Source: Acidobacteriota bacterium (GTDB lineage Bacteria > Acidobacteriota > Thermoanaerobaculia > Multivoradales > JAHEKO01). From it: 10,661 nucleotides of DNA. Positions 5,337 through 10,661 of this stretch are shown here, piece by piece. The stretch is taken from the NCBI GenBank assembly GCA_006227875.1, contig SBFI01000319.1, forward strand, positions 1 to 10,661. The letters are read 5' to 3'. The stretch's first letter is position 1. The number at the start of each line of letters is the position of its first letter. Made by a program: the position numbers and the translations under genes. The notes below the pieces were generated by a model, which was not told the origin of the DNA, ran no database searches, and saw only the letters and a list, made by a program, of their open reading frames with translations.

Positions 5337-6443
5337 TTGCTGGCGCAGCTCTCCTGTCGTTCGTTTCGGAATCTGACCGATACAGATTGGCATCCGGGAG
5401 CGGGATGTCACCTGCTCCTCGGCGCCAACGGTACCGGTAAGACCAGCCTGCTCGAGGCGATCTACCTGCTGGCGACCACCAGGAGCTTTCGCACCTCACA
5501 ACCCGAGGACTGTGTCCGCTGGGGTGAGGAGAGCTTTCACCTGCGCGGAGAGTTCGAAAACACCGAGCGGACGAGTCTCGAGGTGGGTTGGGAGCCGGGC
5601 GGACGCCATCGCGCGGTCAACGGTTCGAGCACGACCCTGGCAAGCCACCTCGGGGTACAGCCGGTGGTCAGCTGGACGGCGGCCGACCACGAAGTGCTGT
5701 CGGGACAGCCGGCCCACAGACGGCGTTTCCTCGACCAGGGGGTCGTGGGGCTCAAACCGGCGGCCCTGGGGGTCCTGGCGCGCCACCGTCGCGCGCTGGG
5801 CCAGAAGAGAGAGCTTCTGAGTCGCGGTGGCCGGGGATTGGCGCCCTGGAACGAAGTGTTGGCGGAGGCCATAAGCGAGCTGGTGAGCCTGAGGCAACAG
5901 TACGTCGCGCGTCTGCGGGTAGCGCTCGGCCGGACGTTGACCGAGACCGGGGAAGCGCTGCCGGTGATCGACCTGCGCTATCGACCGTCGATCGCAGCCG
6001 AGGGTGGTGCCGAACATGTGTTGGCGCGCCTGGCTGCCGTGGGTGCGCGGGAGCGAGAGGAGAAGAGGCCGCTTCTGGGCCCCCACCGGGACGAGCTCGA
6101 GGTTCTGTGGGGGGAGCGGCCGGCCCGGCGGGTGGCCTCGGCGGGAGAGCGGAAGCTGGTTGGTGTGCTGCTGACCATCGCTCGCGGCAGGCTGCTGGAG
6201 GAAGCCGGACGGTCCCCTGTCTACCTGCTGGACGACGCTGATGCCGAGCTCGATCGGGGGCGCCTCGAGGCGCTCTGGCCGCTGGTCGCCGGGGGGCCCC
6301 AAGTCTTTGTCAGCTCCAATCGACCGGTGGTCTGGGAGGGCATTGAAGGGGCCACCCGATGGGCGGTAGAGGGCGGAAAAGTGGGCCCCGCGCAGGGATC
6401 GACCCACGGGTCGGAAACATCGACGCAAGTGTCTGATAAATAA
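5337..6443 (+). CDS. recF: DNA replication and repair protein RecF
   Basis: RecF is an SMC-like ATPase that, with RecO and RecR, directs RecA loading at single-strand gaps. The 368-residue product has the N-terminal SCRSFRNL segment and Walker A GANGTGKT (29-36, Lys35). LLEAIYLLATTRSFRT follows, with GPHRDELEV later and Walker B LLDDADAELD (Asp299-Asp300). The ABC signature, normally S-x-G-Q, reads Ser268-Ala-Gly-Glu271, a Gln-to-Glu change. The TTG at 5337 is the earliest usable start after the dnaN stop, which is in the same frame, because no other start codon lies in the 13 codons between. There is no strong ribosome binding site, so translation may be coupled to dnaN. After residue 345 the sequence is low-complexity and Ser/Thr-rich, beyond the conserved fold. 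Confidence 0.95.
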   Translation: MLAQLSCRSFRNLTDTDWHPGAGCHLLLGANGTGKTSLLEAIYLLATTRSFRTSQPEDCVRWGEESFHLRGEFENTERTSLEVGWEPGGRHRAVNGSSTTLASHLGVQPVVSWTAADHEVLSGQPAHRRRFLDQGVVGLKPAALGVLARHRRALGQKRELLSRGGRGLAPWNEVLAEAISELVSLRQQYVARLRVALGRTLTETGEALPVIDLRYRPSIAAEGGAEHVLARLAAVGAREREEKRPLLGPHRDELEVLWGERPARRVASAGERKLVGVLLTIARGRLLEEAGRSPVYLLDDADAELDRGRLEALWPLVAGGPQVFVSSNRPVVWEGIEGATRWAVEGGKVGPAQGSTHGSETSTQVSDK

Positions 6444-6566
6444 AGACTTACAGTTTGATTTTTGAACCCGGCCATGATAGGGTTTGGGCAGCAAAACGGC
6501 TCACCTGGCAACCACGAGTTGGAGACTGGAAAGAGGGCCAGGAGAAGAGCCGGAAACGGCCCGCGC

Positions 6567-6585
6567 CCGGCTGCGCAAGCCGGGA
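6567..6585 (+). repeat. Stem-loop in the gyrB leader
   Basis: CCCGGCT (6567-6573) and AGCCGGG (6579-6585) form a perfect 7-bp stem with a 5-base loop, ending 25 bases before the gyrB ribosome binding site. No T tract follows, so it is not a terminator. It may affect leader folding. Confidence 0.5.
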
Positions 6586-6610
6586 TCTCAGCGGTACACA
6601 GAGCGAGAAA

Positions 6611-6616
6611 GGGAGG
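6611..6616 (+). promoter_or_regulatory. Ribosome binding site deciding the gyrB start
   Basis: GGGAGG lies 7 bases before the TTG at 6624. It fixes the start there rather than at 6462, 54 codons upstream in the same frame. Confidence 0.8.
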
Positions 6617-6623
6617 TAGAAAG

Positions 6624-9044
6624 TTGGCTACCCCTGAACGAGATTACACCGCCGCCAGCATCAAGGTCCTCAAGGGCTTGGAGGCGGTACGCAAGCGACC
6701 GGGTATGTACATCGGCGATACCGATGACGGCTCGGGGCTCCACCACATGGTGTTCGAGCTCGTCGACAACTCGATCGACGAGGCCCAGGCCGGGCACTGC
6801 GACAAGATCAGCGTCACCATCCACAGCGACAACTCGGTCACCGTCGAGGACGACGGCCGTGGTATCCCGGTGGATATCCACAAGGGGGAGGGCAGATCGG
6901 CGGCCGAGGTGATCATGACGGAGCTCCACTCGGGCGGAAAGTTCGACAACAATTCCTACAAGGTATCCGGCGGGCTCCACGGTGTCGGTGTGTCGGTTGT
7001 CAATGCCCTGTCGGAGAACCTGGAGCTGGAGATCAAACGTGACGGCAAGGTCTGGTACCAGAGCTTTCAGCGCGGCCGGGCCGATGAGCCCGTCAAGGAG
7101 ATCGGCAAGACCAAGAAGTCCGGTACCAAGGTTCGCTTCTACCCTGACGGCCAGACCTTTAGCATGCTCGAGTTCAACTACGAGACGCTGTCGCAGCGCC
7201 TGCGGGAGCTCGCATTCCTCAACCGGGGAGTGCGGATCCAATTGCTGGACGAGCGCAGCGACAAAAAGGTCGAGTTCTCTTACGCCGGCGGCATCCAGAG
7301 CTTTGTCGAGCACCTCAATCGGAACAAGACGGCGCTGCACAAGAAACCCATCCACCTCGAGGAGGCGCGCGACGACGGCTCCGGCGAAGAGACGGTGGAG
7401 ATCGCGTTGCAGTGGAACGACGGCTACCAGGAGCAGATCTACTGCTTTACCAACACCATCAACAACCGAGACGGCGGCACTCACCTGGTGGGATTCAAGT
7501 CGGCCCTTACCAGGACGATCAACGCCTACGCGAACACCAGCGGCCTGTCGAAGAACCTCAAGGAAAACCTCACCGGCGACGATGTGCGCGAGGGACTGAC
7601 CGCCGTCGTCTCGGTCAAGATCAAGGATCCGAAATTCTCCAGCCAGACCAAGGACAAACTGGTCTCCTCCGAGGTCAAGGGCTGGGTCGAGCAGGTGCTC
7701 AACGAGCGGCTGGGCACCTTCCTGGAAGAGAACCCGCGGATCGCCAAGCGCATCATCGAAAAATCGGTGGAAGCAGCGCGGGCCCGGGAGGCGGCACGCA
7801 AGGCCCGGGAGTTGACGCGCAGAAAGGGGGCGCTGGATGCCTCCAACCTGCCGGGCAAGCTGGCCGACTGCAGCGAGCGCAACCCGAAGTTTGCCGAGCT
7901 GTTTCTGGTGGAGGGCGAGTCGGCGGGCGGTACCGCCAAACAGGGACGAGACCGAAGATTTCAGGCGGTCTTGCCGCTCAAGGGAAAGATCCTCAATGTG
8001 GAGAAGGCCCGCTTCGACAAGATGCTGACCTCCGAGGAGATCAAGACGATGATCTCGGCCCTGGGCACGGGGATCGGCCGGGAGGACTTCGATGTCTCGA
8101 AGCTGCGCTACCACAAGCTCATCATCATGTGCGATGCGGATGTCGACGGCAGTCATATTCGCACCCTGATTCTCACCTTCTTCTACCGCCAGATGGAGGA
8201 GATCATCCGTCGCGGCTATCTCTACATCGCGCAGCCGCCGCTCTACAAGATCAGCGAGGGGCGGCGCGAGACGTATCTCAAGGACGACGGCGAGTATCAC
8301 GCCTTTCTGGTGGAGCGGATCCAGGATTCTTGGGTGTTGGAGATGGGGGTCAACGGCGGGCACAAGAAGCTCAAGGGGCCGCGGCTGGCGAGCTTCCTCA
8401 ACAAGGTGGCGGAGTTTCGGCGCAACCTCGACAGGCTCGCGGCAAGGGGCTATCCGGAGGATGCGCTGCGGGTGGCGCTGGTCCACAGCTTAAAGGACAA
8501 GAAGTCGTTGTCCGACCAGGAGAAGGTCAAGGAGATCGCCGAGATCATCGAAGCCTCGGGCTTTCATGCCGTCGAGGTGAGTCACGACGAGGAGCACGGC
8601 AGCGGCGTCATCAGTTTTGTCAGCCGTCGGGACGGCGTCGAGAGACGGGTGAGGCTCGACTGGGACCTAGTCTCGACCGCCGAGTACCGGGCCATGGCTC
8701 GCAACAAACAGGGTCTGGAAGCTCTCCAGGCCAGCGTCTTCTCTCTCGCCAGGGATGGGGAGGACAAGAACAGCTTCGAGTCGCTGGACGAAACGCTCGA
8801 GACCCTTTATGCCGGCGCCCGCAAGGGTCTCGGGGTGCAGCGCTACAAGGGCTTGGGCGAGATGAACGCCGGGCAGCTGTGGGAGACGACGATGGACCCG
8901 GAAAAGCGGCGGCTGCTCAAGGTCCGCATCGAGGACGAGGTGGGGGCCGACGAGATCTTCACCGTGTTGATGGGCGACAAGGTGGAGCCGCGGCGGGAGT
9001 TCATCGAGGAGAACGCGCTGAACGTCAAGAACCTGGACGTCTAG
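6624..9044 (+). CDS. gyrB: DNA gyrase subunit B
   Basis: GyrB is the ATPase subunit of gyrase, which introduces negative supercoils with GyrA. The 806-residue product (E. coli 804) starts at TTG with a strong ribosome binding site. The GHKL ATPase domain shows Glu45, Asn49 and Asp76, equivalent to E. coli Glu42, Asn46 and Asp73, then the DGRGIP loop and QTKDKL. The TOPRIM domain shows Glu430 in EGESAGG and the metal-binding pair Asp504/Asp506 in CDADVDGSH, followed by YIAQPPLYK. The insert of about 170 residues before RYKGLGEMN is typical of diderm bacteria. The end EPRREFIEENAL is standard. One change stands out: EGESAGG has Glu432 where EGDSAGG is the rule (E. coli Asp426, in the quinolone-resistance region). 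Upstream of gyrA by 57 bases, most likely one transcript. Confidence 0.98.
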   Translation: MATPERDYTAASIKVLKGLEAVRKRPGMYIGDTDDGSGLHHMVFELVDNSIDEAQAGHCDKISVTIHSDNSVTVEDDGRGIPVDIHKGEGRSAAEVIMTELHSGGKFDNNSYKVSGGLHGVGVSVVNALSENLELEIKRDGKVWYQSFQRGRADEPVKEIGKTKKSGTKVRFYPDGQTFSMLEFNYETLSQRLRELAFLNRGVRIQLLDERSDKKVEFSYAGGIQSFVEHLNRNKTALHKKPIHLEEARDDGSGEETVEIALQWNDGYQEQIYCFTNTINNRDGGTHLVGFKSALTRTINAYANTSGLSKNLKENLTGDDVREGLTAVVSVKIKDPKFSSQTKDKLVSSEVKGWVEQVLNERLGTFLEENPRIAKRIIEKSVEAARAREAARKARELTRRKGALDASNLPGKLADCSERNPKFAELFLVEGESAGGTAKQGRDRRFQAVLPLKGKILNVEKARFDKMLTSEEIKTMISALGTGIGREDFDVSKLRYHKLIIMCDADVDGSHIRTLILTFFYRQMEEIIRRGYLYIAQPPLYKISEGRRETYLKDDGEYHAFLVERIQDSWVLEMGVNGGHKKLKGPRLASFLNKVAEFRRNLDRLAARGYPEDALRVALVHSLKDKKSLSDQEKVKEIAEIIEASGFHAVEVSHDEEHGSGVISFVSRRDGVERRVRLDWDLVSTAEYRAMARNKQGLEALQASVFSLARDGEDKNSFESLDETLETLYAGARKGLGVQRYKGLGEMNAGQLWETTMDPEKRRLLKVRIEDEVGADEIFTVLMGDKVEPRREFIEENALNVKNLDV

Positions 9045-9093
9045 CGGCACGAGAGGCACATCGGCGGACGGCCGAGGCCAACCAGACACGACC

Positions 9094-9097
9094 GAGG
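9094..9097 (+). promoter_or_regulatory. Ribosome binding site of gyrA
   Basis: GAGG lies 4 bases before the ATG at 9102, closer than ideal but the only purine-rich site near this start. Confidence 0.5.
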
Positions 9098-9101
9098 AAA
9101 C

Positions 9102-10661
9102 ATGAGCGAACACGAACGAGTTCTCCCCTTCGACAATTCGACAGCCGTCGATATCGAAGAGGAGATGAAGCGCAGCTACATCGATTACGCCATGAGCGTC
9201 ATCATCGGGCGAGCCCTGCCCGATGTTCGCGACGGGCTGAAGCCGGTCCACAGACGCGTGCTCTACGGCATGTGGGAGAGCGGCAACACCTCCGGCAAGC
9301 CCTACAAGAAGTCGGCCCGCATCGTGGGTGACGTCATGGGTAAGTACCACCCGCACGGCGACGCGGCAATCTACGACACGGTCATGGCACAGGACTTCTC
9401 CATGCGCTATCCGCTGGTGGACGGTCAGGGGAACTTCGGGTCGATCGACGGCGACACCGCGGCGGCGATGCGCTACACCGAGGTGCGGCTGACCAAGCTG
9501 GCCGAGGAGATGCTCAAAGAGGACATCGACAAGGAGACCGTCGACTGGGAGGCGAACTACGACGACTCGCTCCAGGAGCCGACGGTGCTGCCGGCGAAAG
9601 TCCCAAATCTACTGATCAACGGCGGCTCCGGTATAGCCGTCGGCATGGCGACGAATGTCCCGCCTCACAACCTGGGCGAGGTGGTGGACGGGCTCATTGT
9701 CCTCATCGACAACCCGGAGGCATCGGTCGAGGACCTCATCCGGGTGATTCCGGGTCCGGACTTTCCGACCCGCGGGTTCATCCATGGCCTCGAGGGCATT
9801 CGGTCGGCTTATTTCAGCGGCCGGGGCAGCGTGCAGATGCGGGCGCGGGCGGCGATCGAGAGTCAGCCGCGCGGCGACCGGCAGTCGATCATCGTCACCG
9901 AGATCCCCTATCAGGTGAACAAGGCAAAGCTGCTGGAGCGGATCGCCAGCCTGGTGCGCGAGAAGAAGGTGGAGGGAATCAGCGATCTGCGGGACGAATC
10001 CGATCGAGACGGGATCAGGATCGTCATCGATGTGAAGCGGGGAGAGGTGCCGGAGGTGCTGCTCAACCAGCTCTACAAGCTGACACCGATGCAGAGCACC
10101 TTTGGCATCATCCTGCTGGCGATCGTCGACAACCAGCCGCAGGTGCTGAACCTCAAAGAGCTCCTGCAGCATTTTCTCAACCATCGAAAGAGAGTGGTCA
10201 TCCGGCGGACGCGATTCGATCTGCGCAAGGCCGAAGAGCGCGCCCACATCCTGGAGGGCATTCTCAAGGCGCTCGACAACCTGGACGAGGTGATCGCCAC
10301 CATTCGATCCAGCCACACGCCGGCGGATGCGCGCGAGCGGTTGATGGCCGGTTTTGCGCTCAGCCGAGCCCAGGCGCAGGCGATCCTCGACATGCGGCTG
10401 CAAAAGCTCACCGGCCTGGAGAGGGAGAAGGTGGTCGAAGAGTACCGGGAGCTGATGGAGCTGATCGAGCAGTTGCGGGCGATCCTGGCGTCGGACGACC
10501 TGGTGTTGGAAGAGATTCGCAAGGAGCTCGAGGCGATCAAGAAGGCCTACGGTGACCCGCGGCGGACAGAGATCATTCCCGAGAGCCTGGACATCACGAT
10601 CGAGGACATGATCGCGGACGAGGACATGGTGATCACCGTCACCCGGGCGGGCTATGTCAAG
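9102..10661 (+). CDS. gyrA: DNA gyrase subunit A, N-terminal 520 residues
   Basis: GyrA is the DNA-cleaving subunit of gyrase. The window holds 520 codons with no stop, covering the winged helix, tower and coiled-coil domains and reaching VTRAGYVK at the start of the C-terminal wrapping domain. The active-site tyrosine is Tyr125 in AAMRYTEVRL (E. coli Tyr122). In the DNA-binding helix the sequence is HPHGDAAIYDTVMAQDF. E. coli has YDTIVRMAQ where this has YDTVMAQ, so two residues, including the conserved Arg91, are missing, and the E. coli offset drops from +5 (Asp87) to +3 (Tyr125). Ala88 stands at the Ser83 position; Asp92 matches Asp87. IPNLL is KVPNLL here, and the hinge KLTPMQSTFG is normal. 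The rest of the gene lies beyond the window. Confidence 0.97.
   Translation, partial: MSEHERVLPFDNSTAVDIEEEMKRSYIDYAMSVIIGRALPDVRDGLKPVHRRVLYGMWESGNTSGKPYKKSARIVGDVMGKYHPHGDAAIYDTVMAQDFSMRYPLVDGQGNFGSIDGDTAAAMRYTEVRLTKLAEEMLKEDIDKETVDWEANYDDSLQEPTVLPAKVPNLLINGGSGIAVGMATNVPPHNLGEVVDGLIVLIDNPEASVEDLIRVIPGPDFPTRGFIHGLEGIRSAYFSGRGSVQMRARAAIESQPRGDRQSIIVTEIPYQVNKAKLLERIASLVREKKVEGISDLRDESDRDGIRIVIDVKRGEVPEVLLNQLYKLTPMQSTFGIILLAIVDNQPQVLNLKELLQHFLNHRKRVVIRRTRFDLRKAEERAHILEGILKALDNLDEVIATIRSSHTPADARERLMAGFALSRAQAQAILDMRLQKLTGLEREKVVEEYRELMELIEQLRAILASDDLVLEEIRKELEAIKKAYGDPRRTEIIPESLDITIEDMIADEDMVITVTRAGYVK

Larger units (their letters stand above)
6444..6623 (+). promoter_or_regulatory. recF-gyrB intergenic leader
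   Basis: The 180-base gap starts AT-rich (6440-6465), where TTGATT at 6455-6460 could be a -35, though the matching -10 (TAGGGT, 6478-6483) is poor. AACCC (6465-6469) and GGGTT (6480-6484) form a small dyad. The rest is purine-rich and carries one clear hairpin and the gyrB ribosome binding site. The frame stays open from 6462, but conservation starts only after 6624. A separate gyrB promoter here is plausible, not shown. Confidence 0.35.

Noticed and set aside
6462..6623. 54-codon N-terminal extension of GyrB
   Set aside because: No conservation with GyrB, basic low-complexity residues, and a strong ribosome binding site directs the start at 6624.
6588..8486. Long (632-codon) minus-strand open frame opposite gyrB
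   Set aside because: A by-product of strong GC-rich codon bias in gyrB; the protein resembles no family and gyrB is fully convincing.
7412..9331. 639-codon + strand open frame overlapping gyrB and gyrA
   Set aside because: Out of frame with two well-conserved genes; its composition (Gly, Arg, Gln rich) is that of a shifted reading frame.
1..10661. CRISPR array, tRNA, rRNA, insertion sequence or prophage genes
   Set aside because: No regularly spaced repeats, tRNA cloverleaf, rRNA-like stretch, transposase frame or terminal inverted repeats were seen.

Overview
This window is a GC-rich bacterial chromosomal segment with the core replication-origin gene order dnaA-dnaN-recF-gyrB-gyrA, all on the + strand. 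It is preceded by sppA (+) and the divergent 5' end of mutY (-). The lineage is not resolved. The 806-residue GyrB has the C-terminal insert typical of E. coli-type (diderm) gyrases, and SppA is the long duplicated-domain type. Both point to a Gram-negative-type bacterium, for example Acidobacteriota, Myxococcota or Desulfobacterota, but that is inference. The rpmH-rnpA genes often found beside dnaA are absent.

Layout: 1-266 (-) is the N-terminal part of mutY. 267-677 is a divergent intergenic region, G/T-rich on the + strand, with several stem-loops and a short AT-rich island. 678-2390 is sppA. 2391-2629 holds a possible terminator, a promoter-like pair, two palindromes and a cluster of DnaA boxes. 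2630-3862 is dnaA (TTG start), apparently truncated by a 5-bp tandem duplication, with its displaced 3' end readable to 3930. 3931-4208 is the best oriC candidate. 4209-5297 is dnaN, 5337-6443 recF (TTG start), 6444-6623 a leader region, 6624-9044 gyrB (TTG start), and 9102 to the window end is gyrA (first 520 codons).

The genes work together in starting and sustaining replication. DnaA binds boxes on both sides of its own gene and opens the origin. DnaN is the sliding clamp, RecF acts in gap repair and RecFOR loading, and GyrA2B2 relieves positive supercoils ahead of the forks. Strand composition supports the origin call: sppA and dnaA lean C over G on the + strand, and the lean flips to G over C from dnaN onward.

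I see no new multi-gene system here. The points worth a second look are the dnaA 3' frameshift, the origin architecture (DnaA boxes in inverted orientation, a possible DnaA-trio, the skew switch), a two-residue deletion in the DNA-binding helix of GyrA close to the active site, substitutions in GyrB, RecF and DnaA motifs, and the unexplained structured region between mutY and sppA.
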